A DNA stretch of 64,000 nt from Rhodococcus sp. B50. Its GTDB lineage: Bacteria; Actinomycetota; Actinomycetes; Mycobacteriales; Mycobacteriaceae. The translations under genes and the position numbers were made by a program. The stretch spans positions 1,736,001 through 1,800,000 of the forward strand of contig NZ_WPAG02000002.1 in NCBI RefSeq assembly GCF_013602415.1, in the 5' to 3' direction. Positions 38,922 through 51,297 of the stretch are shown here, in pieces. Below the pieces are notes generated by a model, which was given only the letters and a program-made list of their open reading frames with translations, searched no databases and was not told the origin of the DNA. How positions within the stretch are numbered: the stretch's first letter is position 1; each line of letters starts with the position of its first letter.

Positions 38922-39836
38922 TCACGCCGGGTGCACCGCGCGGACCGTCCCGTCGAAACCGGTCGTGTACAGGACGTTCGGGTCCCAGCCCGGTCCCGAA
39001 CCGAAGGCGAGCGAGGACATCAGCGGGATGCCCTCGGCGATGCGGCAGCTATGCCCGGTCGCCGGATCGACCCGCAGGACCGCGCCGGCGAGGTTGAGCG
39101 CGATGTACAGCGCGCCGTCGGAACCGATCGTGAGATCGTCGGGCATCGAGAGCAACCCCGGCCCGGGCAGGTCGATGCTGCGCACGGGTCCTTCGAGGTC
39201 GCGTGCGTCGAGGATGTGGAGCCGGTTGACGTGCTCGAAGGTCGTCACCGTGTAGACGGTGTGGCCGTCGACGACGATGCCGTTGACGGATCCGAGATCG
39301 GTGCGGACGATGCGGGCCTCGCCACCGCCGGCGGGCACGAGAGTGAGTCCGACCTCGCCGAGATCGCGCGAGGCGAGCATCGATCCGTCCGACAGCCGGC
39401 CGAGGCCGTTGGGCATGACCAGCCCGGTGCCGTGGGTGCCGCGTTCACCCGTGTCGAGGTCGAGCGTGTCGATCGTGCCGTCGGCGATCCCGGCGAGTCC
39501 CGAGACTGTCGTGTTGCCCACGTTCAGGTAGACGGTGGGACCGTCTACGACGATCCCGCCCGGACCGGTCACCTCGGGTAGCACGGTGGTGACGCTGCCG
39601 TCGGGGGTGATCCGGCGCAGCGCCCCGGGACCGACGAAGGAGGTGTCCGAGACGAGCAGACCGCCCCGCTCGTCGAACACCAGGTTCTCGAGGACACCGA
39701 GCCCCGATGCGACCGTCGTGACGGACCGCGGTGCGCAGGCAGCCGGATCGGCCGCCGCCGGCGCTGCGGCCAGGGGTGTCACTGCCACAGCGGCGAGTGC
39801 TACCGCCACCATCGTCGAACGTGCACGCCTGCCCAT
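38922..39836 (-). CDS. Exported SMP-30/gluconolactonase-like beta-propeller protein
   Basis: A 304-residue protein with a clear signal peptide (RRAR then a hydrophobic stretch ending AAAPAAA) and a mature part made of repeated beta-propeller blades. Typical text is GPGGIVVDGPTVYLNVGN and PDDLTIGSDGALYIALN, in which regularly spaced Asp and Gly residues close each blade. Related proteins include gluconolactonases and NHL/SMP-30 proteins, but catalytic Ca2+ ligands were not verified. ATG 39836 has GGGGGAG about eight bases upstream; the longer ORF start is rejected. It may act at the cell surface. Confidence 0.75.
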   Translation of the reverse strand: MGRRARSTMVAVALAAVAVTPLAAAPAAADPAACAPRSVTTVASGLGVLENLVFDERGGLLVSDTSFVGPGALRRITPDGSVTTVLPEVTGPGGIVVDGPTVYLNVGNTTVSGLAGIADGTIDTLDLDTGERGTHGTGLVMPNGLGRLSDGSMLASRDLGEVGLTLVPAGGGEARIVRTDLGSVNGIVVDGHTVYTVTTFEHVNRLHILDARDLEGPVRSIDLPGPGLLSMPDDLTIGSDGALYIALNLAGAVLRVDPATGHSCRIAEGIPLMSSLAFGSGPGWDPNVLYTTGFDGTVRAVHPA

Positions 39837-39924
39837 ATGTCTCCCCCTCGCCGACCGCGACCCCCCGGCCGCTTCCACCCGATCGCGGCAGGATACCAAG
39901 CCGAACGGACAAACAGGACGGATG

Positions 39925-40212
39925 TCAGCGTTCGACGAAACCGGTGAGGTCGCCGCGCGCGGGATCCCAGGATTCGACGACGAGCCGCACCTCGCCGGGG
40001 GTGTCGCCGGATCGCAGCCAGGTGAGGAGCTGTTCGAGCGCGGACCGTGGGCCTTCGGCGACGACCATCACGCGACCGTCGGGATGGTTGGTCGCATGCC
40101 CGACGAGACCGAGTTCGAGTGCGCGAGCACGCGTGAACCAGCGGAAACCGACCCCTTGGACGCGGCCGTGCACCCACGCCGTGAGCCGTTCGACGTCTGC
40201 GGGGGTGCTCAT
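39925..40212 (-). CDS. acyP: Acylphosphatase
   Basis: A 95-residue protein that hydrolyses acyl phosphates such as carbamoyl phosphate. It has the anion-binding loop [11 protein letters not shown], with the catalytic Arg in VGFR, and the later Asn in [10 protein letters not shown], both invariant in the family. The length is normal. In M. tuberculosis it lies directly after smc; here two accessory genes separate them. It follows the OsmC-like gene by three bases and is likely cotranscribed with it. Confidence 0.95.
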   Translation of the reverse strand: MSTPADVERLTAWVHGRVQGVGFRWFTRARALELGLVGHATNHPDGRVMVVAEGPRSALEQLLTWLRSGDTPGEVRLVVESWDPARGDLTGFVER

Positions 40213-40215
40213 CGA

Positions 40216-40645
40216 TCAGTCCTCGGCGGTGATCGTCAGCGAGACCTTCGTGCCCGCCTTCAGGGTGCGCCCCACCGTGCACACCTTGTCGACGGAGCGT
40301 TCGACAAGGGTGATGAGCCGGTCGCGGGCGTCGGCGTCGAGTTCCGACAGGTCGAGGATCATCTCCTCCTCGAGGTGCGGGTACACCTCGTTCTCGCGGT
40401 CGGCGGCGCCGGAGACGCGGATCGTCGCGTCGTAGTCGTCGCCGAGCCGGCGGGACAGCGGGAAGTCCGAACTCATGCCCGAGCAGGCGGCGAGTGCGAT
40501 CTTGAGCAGCTCACCCGGGGTGAAGACGCCCTCGACGCTCTCCGAGCCGATGAGCACCTCGGCGCCGCGAGAGCTGCGGCCGGTGTAGCGACGCGTGCCG
40601 GTGCGCTCGACCCACAGCTCGGTGGCGGGAAGATCGGAAGTCTGG

Positions 40646-40653
<8 letters not shown>
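40216..40653 (-). CDS. OsmC family peroxiredoxin-like protein
   Basis: A 145-residue OsmC/Ohr-fold protein that reduces organic or fatty-acid hydroperoxides with two cysteines. The first lies in LAACSGMSS and the second in DKVCTVGR, at the correct separation for this family. Starting at ATG 40653, its codons overlap the end of the LysR gene by eight bases, so it may be translated from the same transcript. The mycobacterial counterpart sits between acyP and mutM. Which hydroperoxide it handles is unknown. Confidence 0.87.
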
Positions 40654-43123
<2,470 letters not shown>

Positions 43124-43142
43124 CCGACACTGTTCCGAACGG

Positions 43143-43167
43143 CCCGGTATGCGCGTGCGCTACCGGG
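43143..43167. terminator. Possible shared terminator between pcaG and mutM
   Basis: CCCGGTA (43143-43149) pairs with TACCGGG (43161-43167) around GCGC-GT-GCGC, between two convergent genes. It overlaps the mutM stop codon and is a modest hairpin. Confidence 0.45.
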
Positions 43168-44023
43168 TCGTTCGCGGTCGTGGCTGACACTTCGGGCAGC
43201 TGTACGACGAGCGGTTCATGAACTTCTCGCGGCGGATCGGCGCGCCGCACCGTCGGCACGGCTCGTTCTCGCGCCCGTACACGTTCAGGGAGCGTTCGAA
43301 GTACCCGGACTCCCCGTTGACGTTGACGTAGAGGGCGTCGAACGACGTACCGCCCTGCCCCAGCGCCTCGGCCATCACCTCGGTGGCCGCGTCGAGTGCC
43401 GACCGGAGTTTCGGACGCGACAGCGCGTCGGTCGGTCTGTTGCCGTGAATCCTTGCGCGCCAGAGCGCTTCGTCGGCGTAGATGTTGCCGATACCGGATA
43501 CGACGGTCTGATCGAGCAGCGCGCGCTTGATCTCCGTGTGCTTGGCGCGCAGCACGGTCACGACCGCGTCCCGATCGAACCGGGGATCCATCGGGTCGCG
43601 GGCGATGTGCGCGACCGGCAGCGGCAGGCGATCACCGTCCACCTCCACGAGCGGCGCCAAGGCCCAGCCTCCGAAGGTGCGCTGGTCGACGAAACGCAGA
43701 TCGGCGCCGTTGTCGAGGACGGCGCGGATACGCAGGTGCTTCTCGTCCGGGACGGTCGGCGGCTGCACGAGCATCTGCCCGCTCATCCCCAGGTGCACCA
43801 CGAGGGCCAGATCGGCCGGCTCGAGCACGAGCCACATGTACTTGCCGCGACGTTCGACCGAGGCGACCTTCTGGCCGGTCACCTGCAGTGCGAGATCACG
43901 CGGGCCGGGCTCGTGCCGACGGACGGAACGAGGATGCAGCACCTGCACCGAGTCCACCGTCGCACCGACGACGTGAGCGTCGAGTCCGCGACGGACCACC
44001 TCGACTTCGGGAAGTTCCGGCAC
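43160..44023 (-). CDS. mutM: Formamidopyrimidine-DNA glycosylase
   Basis: MutM (Fpg) removes 8-oxoguanine and formamidopyrimidines and cuts the backbone. The 287-residue protein starts P-E-L-P-E-V-E after a GTG at 44023, so Pro2 and Glu3, the catalytic residues, are present once Met is removed. Lys in [10 protein letters not shown], the H2TH helix block and the terminal zinc finger ([10 protein letters not shown] then YSCPKC) are complete. It follows rnc by six bases, the order rnc-mutM seen in mycobacteria. Confidence 0.96.
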   Translation of the reverse strand: MPELPEVEVVRRGLDAHVVGATVDSVQVLHPRSVRRHEPGPRDLALQVTGQKVASVERRGKYMWLVLEPADLALVVHLGMSGQMLVQPPTVPDEKHLRIRAVLDNGADLRFVDQRTFGGWALAPLVEVDGDRLPLPVAHIARDPMDPRFDRDAVVTVLRAKHTEIKRALLDQTVVSGIGNIYADEALWRARIHGNRPTDALSRPKLRSALDAATEVMAEALGQGGTSFDALYVNVNGESGYFERSLNVYGRENEPCRRCGAPIRREKFMNRSSYSCPKCQPRPRTTR

Positions 44024-44029
44024 CTGTGG

Positions 44030-44851
44030 TCAGTTGCCCTCGGCGGGCGTGCCGGTGGAGCCGGACTGCGCAGCGTCATCCGACTGCGTAGCGGGAGCCC
44101 CGGCAGGTTCGGCCTCTGCAGCACCGCCGTCGGTCAGCACATTCCACGCCGCCGACGCGGCCTTCTGCTCGGCTTCCTTCTTGGTACGCCCGATACCGGT
44201 CCCGTAGGGATTGCCACCGATGAGAGCGGTGGCGGTGAATTCCTTGTCATGATCCGGACCGGTGGCGGTGATCTCGTAGGCAGGAACACCGAGGCCGCGT
44301 TCGGCGGTGAGCTCCTGCAGACTCGTCTTCCAGTCGAGGCCCGCACCGAGCCGGGGTCCTCGTTCGAGCAGGTCGGCGAACAGACGCAGGACCACTTCGC
44401 GCGCGACGTCGATGCCGTGCGCGAGATGGACGGCGCCGAGGAGCGATTCCATCCCGTCGGCGAGGATGCTGGCCTTGTCGCGTCCGCCCGTCAGTTCCTC
44501 GCCCTTGCCGAGGTGGAGATGCACCCCGAGGCCGCCTTCTCCGAGGCCGCGCGCCACCTCGGCGAGCGCGTGCATGTTGACGACGCTCGCACGGATCTTG
44601 GCGAGTTCGCCCTCGGACTTCTCCGGATGGGTGAGGTAGAGCTTTTCGGTCACCGCGAGGCCGAGAACGGCATCGCCGAGGAACTCGAGACGTTCGTTGG
44701 TGGGCAACCCGCCGTTCTCGTAGGCGTACGAGCGGTGGGTGAGCGCCAAGGACAGCAGTTCTGCGTCCAGAGGCACGCCGAGGGCGGCGAGGAGAGACTC
44801 GTGGCTCTCTTCGCCGCCCTCGGGAGCTGTTTCGGGGGACTTGCTCGTCAC
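44030..44851 (-). CDS. rnc: Ribonuclease III
   Basis: RNase III cuts double-stranded RNA and starts 16S/23S rRNA processing. From GTG 44851 it is 273 residues. The nuclease domain has the signature [10 protein letters not shown] (53-62) and the acidic pair in GMESLLGAV; the C-terminal dsRNA-binding domain ([20 protein letters not shown]) is intact. A roughly 35-residue acidic tail rich in Ala, Glu and Ser follows. It lies 11 bp after rpmF and shares the DUF177-rpmF-rnc-mutM unit. Confidence 0.96.
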   Translation of the reverse strand: MTSKSPETAPEGGEESHESLLAALGVPLDAELLSLALTHRSYAYENGGLPTNERLEFLGDAVLGLAVTEKLYLTHPEKSEGELAKIRASVVNMHALAEVARGLGEGGLGVHLHLGKGEELTGGRDKASILADGMESLLGAVHLAHGIDVAREVVLRLFADLLERGPRLGAGLDWKTSLQELTAERGLGVPAYEITATGPDHDKEFTATALIGGNPYGTGIGRTKKEAEQKAASAAWNVLTDGGAAEAEPAGAPATQSDDAAQSGSTGTPAEGN

Positions 44852-44862
44852 GTGAGTACCGA

Positions 44863-45045
44863 TTAGACGGGCGCGGTCACCTGACGGCCGTTGTAGGTGC
44901 CGCACGACGGGCACGCCACGTGGGGCAGCTTCTTCTCTCCGCAACCCCGGTTCGGGCAGGTGACGAGCGTCGGCGCAGTGGTGTTCCACTGGCTGCGCCG
45001 CGACCGGGTGTTGGAACGCGACATTCTGCGCTTGGGGACGGCCAC
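44863..45045 (-). CDS. rpmF: Large ribosomal subunit protein L32 (bL32)
   Basis: A 60-residue basic 50S protein starting [20 protein letters not shown] at GTG 45045. It keeps a four-Cys zinc ribbon ([10 protein letters not shown] and CPSCG), so this is the zinc-binding form; many actinobacteria carry a second zinc-free copy elsewhere. It follows the DUF177 gene with a two-base gap, the usual bacterial pairing of YceD and L32. Confidence 0.96.
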   Translation of the reverse strand: MAVPKRRMSRSNTRSRRSQWNTTAPTLVTCPNRGCGEKKLPHVACPSCGTYNGRQVTAPV

Positions 45046-45047
45046 GT

Positions 45048-45662
45048 CTACTTCTCCTCGTTGTTCGAGCTGTCGATTTGACTGCTGGGTTCTTCGGAGC
45101 CCGCGCCGAACTTGGCTGCCAACCCAGCCCAGCGAGGATCCATTGTCTCATGACGGTGCCCGGATTCCGCAATCGCCAGGCGAATGCCGCATTCGGGGCA
45201 CAATCCCGCACAGTCGTCACTACACAACGGCTGCAGCGGAAGTTCCAGGCCCACCGCGTTCACGAGAACCGGTTCGAGATCGATCAGATCGTTCTCGACG
45301 CGGTAGACCTCGTCGTCCTCGGTGGTCTGCTCCGTGACGCTGTTCGGGTAGGCGAACAGCTCGGTGAGGTACACGTCCACCGGCTGGGTGAACGACTCGA
45401 GGCACCGCGAGCACTCACCCACGGCGTCCGCACGAACTGTACCGGTGACCAGGACACCCTCGGACACCGACTCCAGGCGGAGATCGAGGTCGATCTCGGA
45501 CCCCTCCTCGATCGCGATCAGGTCGAGCCCGATGCGCGACGGTGACGGCACCTTCCGCTCGACCTCACGCATCGATCCGGGCCGGCGACCCAGGGAGAGC
45601 GTGTCGAGCACCAGACCGGAGTCCCGGCCGGGACGGGTCGTGCCGGAATCACGGGTGGACAC
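45048..45662 (-). CDS. YceD/DUF177 family protein
   Basis: A 204-residue protein of the DUF177 family, tied to 23S rRNA processing and L32 in other bacteria. From GTG 45662, with AAGGTGAG upstream, it has a variable N-terminus, the core block [14 protein letters not shown] (a CxxC pair) and a second pair in [13 protein letters not shown], both probable metal sites. The C-terminus is acidic and Ser-rich. It is the first gene of DUF177-rpmF-rnc-mutM. Longer in-frame starts are not supported. Confidence 0.85.
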   Translation of the reverse strand: MSTRDSGTTRPGRDSGLVLDTLSLGRRPGSMREVERKVPSPSRIGLDLIAIEEGSEIDLDLRLESVSEGVLVTGTVRADAVGECSRCLESFTQPVDVYLTELFAYPNSVTEQTTEDDEVYRVENDLIDLEPVLVNAVGLELPLQPLCSDDCAGLCPECGIRLAIAESGHRHETMDPRWAGLAAKFGAGSEEPSSQIDSSNNEEK

Positions 45663-45763
45663 GGGGAACTCACCTTCTTCGGACGACGCAGGACACGACT
45701 CGGTCGTGATAGGGCAACCGCTCCATGATACGCGATGGGCGGCAGGAGCGGAAATTCCGCCGG

Positions 45764-46522
45764 TCAGCGACGACGGCCCGCCCGGTGGTCGGCCTCCGCG
45801 AAGTCGGGGGCACCCGAGAGCCGCAGTTGCTGCCGGCCGCGGCCGACGGACCGCAGTGTGGTGCCGAGCAGCTCCTCGAACTCTGCGAGTTTCCCGTCGA
45901 TGTACTCGTCGCATTCCGTCCGCAGACGGTCCGACTCGGCGTGGGCCGAATCGATGACGCGTGCCGACTCGGCGTGCGCGGCCTGCACGACCTCGGTCTG
46001 CGAGACCAGGCGCGCCTTCTCGGCCTCACCCTCCGCCACGGAACGCTCGTACGACGCCTGGCCGGACTCGACCAGGCGGTCGGCCTCGACGCGGGCGCGC
46101 CCGGTGACGCTCTCGTACTGCTTGTTGCCCTCGGCGACGAGGTCGTCGGCCTCGGCCTGGGCGTCGCGCACGAGTTCGTCGGCGTGGGCGCGTGCCTCCT
46201 TGACCATCCGGTCCGCCTGCGCCTTCGCGTCCGCCAGCATCCGATCGGCGTCGGCACGTGCGTCCTCGAGCAGGGTGCGCGCCTCCTCGTCGGCATCGCC
46301 GACGGTCTTCTCGGCCTGTGCCCGGGCATCGTTGATCAGCTTGTCGCGGTGATCGAGCACGTCCTGCGCGTCGTCGAGTTCGGGCGGCAGCGCGTCGCGC
46401 ACGTCGTCGAGCAGCTCGAGGACATCGCCGCGCGGTACCACGCAGCTCGCCGTCATCGGAACGCTACGTGCCTCTTCGACGATTGCGACCAGCTCGTCGA
46501 GTGCCTCGAATACCCGGTACAC
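45764..46522 (-). CDS. sepIVA: SepIVA-like DivIVA-domain septation protein
   Basis: A 252-residue protein almost entirely of coiled coil. The N-terminus YRVFEALDELVAIVEEARSVPM and the block VVPRGDVLELLDDVRDALP match mycobacterial SepIVA (Rv2927c), a DivIVA-domain factor needed for septation and old-pole organisation. The middle is a run of DA-x-AxAD heptads typical of a long rod, and the end keeps LRSVGRGRQQLR. GTG 46522 is preferred to a TTG at 46534. It is located between rnc and coaD as expected. It probably binds the divisome at the membrane. Confidence 0.85.
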   Translation of the reverse strand: MYRVFEALDELVAIVEEARSVPMTASCVVPRGDVLELLDDVRDALPPELDDAQDVLDHRDKLINDARAQAEKTVGDADEEARTLLEDARADADRMLADAKAQADRMVKEARAHADELVRDAQAEADDLVAEGNKQYESVTGRARVEADRLVESGQASYERSVAEGEAEKARLVSQTEVVQAAHAESARVIDSAHAESDRLRTECDEYIDGKLAEFEELLGTTLRSVGRGRQQLRLSGAPDFAEADHRAGRRR

Positions 46523-46584
46523 GCCCAACCCCAATCACTCGCTCGGTGCGACCGGTGCGGTCGCGCCGCCGTCCAGTCTGCCGC

Positions 46585-46614
46585 AGCGCAGGGCACGCTT
46601 GTGTGCCCTGCGCT
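46585..46614 (-). terminator. Terminator downstream of coaD
   Basis: A perfect 12-bp stem AGCGCAGGGCAC (46585-46596) with 46603-46614 closes on a six-base loop. It ends the pyc-rsmD-coaD unit, about 50 bp past the coaD stop. Confidence 0.78.
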
Positions 46615-46662
46615 CGGTGTGTCGGGATACAGCCGTCACAGGCAGGTACGGGGATGTGTCCC

Positions 46663-47154
46663 CTACTTGGCGGCGGCCCGCTCGGCGAGGCGTGCGAGCA
46701 GACGAGCGTGCACGGTGCCCGGCAGCATGTCGGAGACATCGCCGCCGTAGGTCGCGACCTCCTTGACGAGCGAGCTCGACAGGTAGCTGTAGACCGGGTT
46801 GGTCGCGACGAACAGGGTGTCGACGCCGGTGAGCTTGTGGTTCATCTGCGCCATCTGCAGCTCGTAGTCGAAGTCGTTGGCGCCGCGCAGGCCCTTGACG
46901 ATCGCGGTGATCCCCCGCTCGCGGGCGTAGTCGACGAGCAGACCCTGCCAGGCGTCGACCGTGACGTTCGGCAGGTGCGCCGTGGCCTCGGTGAGCATCT
47001 CGAGGCGTTCGTCGATCGTGAACATCCCCTGCTTGCTGGGATTGATCGTGACGGTCACGACGACCTCGTCGAACTGGGCCGAGACCCTGCCGATGACGTC
47101 GAGGTGTCCGTTGGTGACCGGGTCGAAGGATCCTGGGCAGACCGCGCGGCTCAT
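46663..47154 (-). CDS. coaD: Phosphopantetheine adenylyltransferase
   Basis: CoaD makes dephospho-CoA from 4'-phosphopantetheine and ATP. The 163-residue protein has the nucleotidyltransferase motif TNGH at 14-17 within [11 protein letters not shown], and the later [16 protein letters not shown] and [10 protein letters not shown] blocks that bind ATP and phosphopantetheine. ATG 47154 overlaps the rsmD stop (ATGA). The order pyc-rsmD-coaD matches mycobacteria. Confidence 0.96.
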   Translation of the reverse strand: MSRAVCPGSFDPVTNGHLDVIGRVSAQFDEVVVTVTINPSKQGMFTIDERLEMLTEATAHLPNVTVDAWQGLLVDYARERGITAIVKGLRGANDFDYELQMAQMNHKLTGVDTLFVATNPVYSYLSSSLVKEVATYGGDVSDMLPGTVHARLLARLAERAAAK

Positions 47155-47717
47155 GATCCAGCACCGTAGCAGGTGGCGATCTCCACCCTCGTCTCCCCGT
47201 ATCGTCGCGATCTTCCGACCTCGAATGCCTGCGGCCACACCGTTTCCGGTGACCGCGACGAGCGTTCGACCACGACGACCGAACCGTCCTCGACCCAGCC
47301 GCCGGACACCAGCGCCTCGAGCACTCCGGTGACGGCCTCCTCGGTCACGGCGTAGGGCGGGTCGGCGAGGACGAGGTCGTACACGCGGTCGGCGGTGCCC
47401 GCGAGCACGGCGGCCACCGGCGCGGTGCGCAGCACCGCACCCGGCAGCCCGACCGTCGCGATGTTCTCGCGGATCACCCCCGCCGCCTTGGCGTCGGACT
47501 CGACGAGCATCGCGTGCTCGGCGCCGCGGGAGAGCGCCTCGAGGCCGAGGGCCCCCGACCCCGCATAGAGGTCGAGGACTGCGGCACCGTCGATGTCCAT
47601 GCGTGCGTCGAGCGAACTGAACAAGGCCTCGCGGACCCGTTCGGACGTGGGCCGGGTCCCGCGGGGCGGCACCTTCAGGCGCCGCCCCCCGGCCCGGCCG
47701 GCGACGATCCGTGTCAC
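47151..47717 (-). CDS. rsmD: 16S rRNA (guanine-966-N2)-methyltransferase RsmD
   Basis: RsmD methylates G966 of 16S rRNA in the 30S subunit. The 188-residue protein has the SAM motif [18 protein letters not shown] and the catalytic motif DPPY in LADPPYAV, both unchanged. The GTG at 47717 overlaps the pyc stop (GTGA). Its stop overlaps coaD, so all three genes of this unit are probably translationally linked. Confidence 0.94.
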   Translation of the reverse strand: MTRIVAGRAGGRRLKVPPRGTRPTSERVREALFSSLDARMDIDGAAVLDLYAGSGALGLEALSRGAEHAMLVESDAKAAGVIRENIATVGLPGAVLRTAPVAAVLAGTADRVYDLVLADPPYAVTEEAVTGVLEALVSGGWVEDGSVVVVERSSRSPETVWPQAFEVGRSRRYGETRVEIATCYGAGS

Positions 47718-50700
47718 TCGGCGCTGTCTCCCGTGGACACCTCGACGAGCAGGTCGCCACCTTCGACCTGTTGCACCGGGCCGATCGCGACACGTGTGAT
47801 GCGTCCGCCGCGCGGCGCGGTGATCGCGGCCTCCATCTTCATCGCCTCGATGGTGGCGACGGTGTCGCCCGCCGAGACGCTGTCGCCCTCGGACACCACG
47901 AGGGTGACCGTGCCGGCGAACGGCGCGGCGACGTGACCGGGATGGTTACGGTCGGCCTTCTCCGCGGCCGGAATGTCGGCGGCCACCGACCGGTCGCGCA
48001 CCGACACCGGGCGCAGCTGCCCGTTGAGGATGCACATCACCGTGCGGAAACCCTTCTCGTCGGCGTCGGAGATCGCCTCGAGACCGATGAGCAGTTCGAC
48101 GCCCTTGTCCAAGCGCACCCGGTGCTCCTCACCGTGCCGCAACCCGTAGAAGAACTGGTTGGCCGAAAGCTCGGTGGTGTCACCGTAGGTCTCGCGGTGC
48201 TGCTCGAACTCCTTGGCCGGTCCGGGGAACAGCAGGCGGTTGAGCATGCGGCGACGCTCGGCCGACGTGCCGCCGAGGGCCTTCTCCTCCTCCGGCGCGA
48301 GCGGGGTGATCGGCTTGGGCTCGGCTCGGCCCGACAGCGCCTTGCTGCGGAACGGCTCGGGCCAGCCGCCTGCGGGGGTGCCGAGGTCGCCCCGCAGGAA
48401 GCCGATGACCGAATCGGGGATGTCGTACTTACCCGGCTCGGCGGCGAAGTCATCGACCGAGACCCCGGCACCGACGAGGTGCAGCGCGAGGTCGCCGACG
48501 ACCTTGCTCGACGGCGTGACCTTGATCAGGCGGCCGAGGAGACGGTCGGCGCCGGCGTAGGCGGCCTCGACCTCTTCGAAGCGGTCGCCGAGGCCCAGAG
48601 CGATGGCCTGCTGGCGCAGGTTCGACAACTGACCGCCGGGAATTTCGTGGGTGTAGACCCGGCCGGTCGGGGCGGGAAGACCCGACTCGAACGGTGCGTA
48701 GACCCTGCGCAGCGCCTCCCAGTACGGCTCGAGGTCGCACACCGCCTGCAGGTCGAGCCCGGTGTCGAACTCGCTGTTCGCCGCAGCCGCGACGATCGCC
48801 GACAGGGCGGGCTGGCTCGTCGTGCCGGCGAGAGCCGCGGACGCACCGTCGACGGCGTCGGCACCGGCGTGCCAGGCCGCGAGATAGGTCGCGAGCTGCC
48901 CGCCCGGGGTGTCGTGGGTGTGCACGTGGACCGGCAGGTCGAAGTTGCTGCGCAGCGCCGACACGAGCGTCGCGGCGGCCGGGGCGCGCAACAGACCGGC
49001 CATGTCCTTGATGGCGAGCACGTGCGCACCGGCCTCGACGATCTCCTCGGCGAGCCGCAGGTAGTAGTCGAGCGTGTAGATCGTCTCGTTCGGGTTCGAC
49101 AGGTCGCCGGTGTACGACATCGCGACCTCGGCGAGCGTCGTGCCGGTCTCGCGCACCGCGTCGATCGCCGGGCGCATCTGGTCGACGTTGTTCAGCGCGT
49201 CGAAGATGCGGAAGATGTCGATGCCCGTGTCGGCGGCCTCCTGCACGAACGCGCGGGTGACGGCCTCCGGGTAGGGGGTGTAACCGACCGTGTTGCGTCC
49301 ACGCAGCAACATCTGCAGGTTGATGTTCGGGATCGCCTCGCGCAGCGCGGCCAGCCGCTCCCACGGATCCTCGTGCAGGAAGCGCAACGCGACGTCGTAG
49401 GTCGCGCCGCCCCACGCTTCGATCGACAGCAGCTGCGGCGTCATCCGGGCCACGTGCCCGGCGACCGTCAGCAGGTCCTTGCTGCGTACGCGGGTCGCGA
49501 GCAATGACTGGTGGGCGTCGCGGAAGGTGGTGTCGGTGACGCCGATCGCCTTCTGCTCACGCAGTGCACGGGCGAAGCCCTCGGGTCCGAGGTCGAGCAG
49601 GCGCTGACGCGAACCGGCCGGCGGCTCGGCGTTCGGATCGATCGTGGGCAGCTTGTCGTGCGGGTAGAGCGTGGTGGGTCGTTCGCCGTGCGGCTTGTTG
49701 ACCGTGACGTCCGCAAGGTAGTTCAGGATCTTGGTGCCGCGGTCGGCGGACGAGCGCAGGGTCAGCAGCTGCGGACGTTCCTCGATGAACGAGGTGTTGA
49801 CGTTCCCCCCGCGGAAGTCGGCGTCGTCGAGCACTGCCTGCAGGAAGGGGATGTTCGTCGCGACACCGCGGATGCGGAACTCGGCAACCGCGCGGCGGGC
49901 ACGGGCCACGGCGGTCTCGAAGTTCCGGCCACGGCAGGTGAGCTTGACGAGCATCGAGTCGAAGTGGGCGGAGATCTCCGCGCCGACCGACGTGCCGCCG
50001 TCGAGACGGATACCGGCACCACCCGGGGTGCGGTAGCCGGTGATGCGGCCGGTGTCCGGGCGGAAGCCGTTGGCCGGGTCCTCGGTCGTGATGCGGCACT
50101 GCAGCGCCGCACCGCGAATGGTGATGCCCTCCTGCGACAGGCCCAGTTCCTCGAGCGACTCTCCCGCAGCGATACGCAGCTGGGACTGCACGAGGTCGAC
50201 GTCGGTGATCTCCTCGGTGACCGTGTGCTCGACCTGGATACGCGGGTTCATCTCGATGAACACGTGGTTGCCACGCTCGTCGACGAGGAATTCGACGGTG
50301 CCCGCGCACTGGTAGCCGATCTCCTCGGCGAAGGCGACGGCGTCGGCGCAGATGCGGTCGCGCAGCGCGGGGTCCAGATTCGGGGCCGGGGCGAGCTCGA
50401 TGACCTTCTGATGCCGGCGTTGCACCGAGCAGTCGCGCTCGTACAGGTGGATGACGTTGCCGTGCTTGTCGGCGAGGATCTGCACTTCGATGTGCCGCGG
50501 GTTGACCACGGCCTGTTCCAGGAAGACGGTGGGATCACCGAAAGCCGCATCCGCCTCGCGGGAGGCGGCTTCGATCGCCTCACGCAGCTGGGACGGCTCG
50601 GCGACCCGGCGCATGCCGCGTCCGCCACCACCGGCGACGGCCTTGACGAAGACCGGGAAGTTCATCGTCTCCGACGCGGCGACCAACGCGTCGACGTCCG

Positions 50701-51115
50701 ACGACGGCTCCGACGATGCCAGCACCGGCAGACCGGCGGCCTTCGCCGAGGCGATCGCGCGGGCCTTGTTGCCCGTCAGCTCGAGGATCTCCGCCGACGG
50801 ACCGACGAAGGTGATGCCCGCTTCTGCGCACGCCGCGGCGAGATCCGGGTTCTCCGAGAGGAAACCGTAGCCGGGGTAGATCGCGTCGGCGCCGGCCGAC
50901 ACGGCCGCTTCGACGATCTTCTCGACCGACAGGTACGCGCGGACCGGGTGTCCCTCATCGCCGATCTGATAGGCCTCGTCGGCCTTCAACCGATGCAGGG
51001 AGTTCCGGTCTTCGTACGGGAACACCGCGACCGTCCCGGCACCCAGTTCGTAGGCGGCACGGAAGGCGCGGATCGCGATCTCGCCACGGTTGGCGACAAG
51101 CACTTTCGAGAACAT
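47714..51115 (-). CDS. pyc: Pyruvate carboxylase
   Basis: Pyc carboxylates pyruvate to oxaloacetate with biotin and ATP, refilling the citric acid cycle. The 1133-residue single-chain enzyme has the biotin carboxylase/ATP-grasp domain (1 to about 460; [23 protein letters not shown]), the carboxyltransferase TIM barrel (about 540-820; [10 protein letters not shown], the metal-binding HTHDTPGG) and the terminal biotin domain with EAMKM (K1093 is biotinylated). ATG 51115 begins [12 protein letters not shown], the family start; the extended ORF is rejected. The stop overlaps rsmD. Confidence 0.97.
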   Translation of the reverse strand: MFSKVLVANRGEIAIRAFRAAYELGAGTVAVFPYEDRNSLHRLKADEAYQIGDEGHPVRAYLSVEKIVEAAVSAGADAIYPGYGFLSENPDLAAACAEAGITFVGPSAEILELTGNKARAIASAKAAGLPVLASSEPSSDVDALVAASETMNFPVFVKAVAGGGGRGMRRVAEPSQLREAIEAASREADAAFGDPTVFLEQAVVNPRHIEVQILADKHGNVIHLYERDCSVQRRHQKVIELAPAPNLDPALRDRICADAVAFAEEIGYQCAGTVEFLVDERGNHVFIEMNPRIQVEHTVTEEITDVDLVQSQLRIAAGESLEELGLSQEGITIRGAALQCRITTEDPANGFRPDTGRITGYRTPGGAGIRLDGGTSVGAEISAHFDSMLVKLTCRGRNFETAVARARRAVAEFRIRGVATNIPFLQAVLDDADFRGGNVNTSFIEERPQLLTLRSSADRGTKILNYLADVTVNKPHGERPTTLYPHDKLPTIDPNAEPPAGSRQRLLDLGPEGFARALREQKAIGVTDTTFRDAHQSLLATRVRSKDLLTVAGHVARMTPQLLSIEAWGGATYDVALRFLHEDPWERLAALREAIPNINLQMLLRGRNTVGYTPYPEAVTRAFVQEAADTGIDIFRIFDALNNVDQMRPAIDAVRETGTTLAEVAMSYTGDLSNPNETIYTLDYYLRLAEEIVEAGAHVLAIKDMAGLLRAPAAATLVSALRSNFDLPVHVHTHDTPGGQLATYLAAWHAGADAVDGASAALAGTTSQPALSAIVAAAANSEFDTGLDLQAVCDLEPYWEALRRVYAPFESGLPAPTGRVYTHEIPGGQLSNLRQQAIALGLGDRFEEVEAAYAGADRLLGRLIKVTPSSKVVGDLALHLVGAGVSVDDFAAEPGKYDIPDSVIGFLRGDLGTPAGGWPEPFRSKALSGRAEPKPITPLAPEEEKALGGTSAERRRMLNRLLFPGPAKEFEQHRETYGDTTELSANQFFYGLRHGEEHRVRLDKGVELLIGLEAISDADEKGFRTVMCILNGQLRPVSVRDRSVAADIPAAEKADRNHPGHVAAPFAGTVTLVVSEGDSVSAGDTVATIEAMKMEAAITAPRGGRITRVAIGPVQQVEGGDLLVEVSTGDSAE

Positions 51116-51297
51116 TGGTCGACGGTACCGCGACGTAACATGCCGCCTTCGACGCGCGTTCCACATCGTGGGACGAAGTGTCCGGACAGCACGACTGGAA
51201 CGATGCAGTGGGCCTGTCCGTAACACGCCGTCAACATTCCGGGCACCGTCGCGGAAACCTCACCGAGGGTTCTGCCGCACGGTGTACGGAACGTAAC

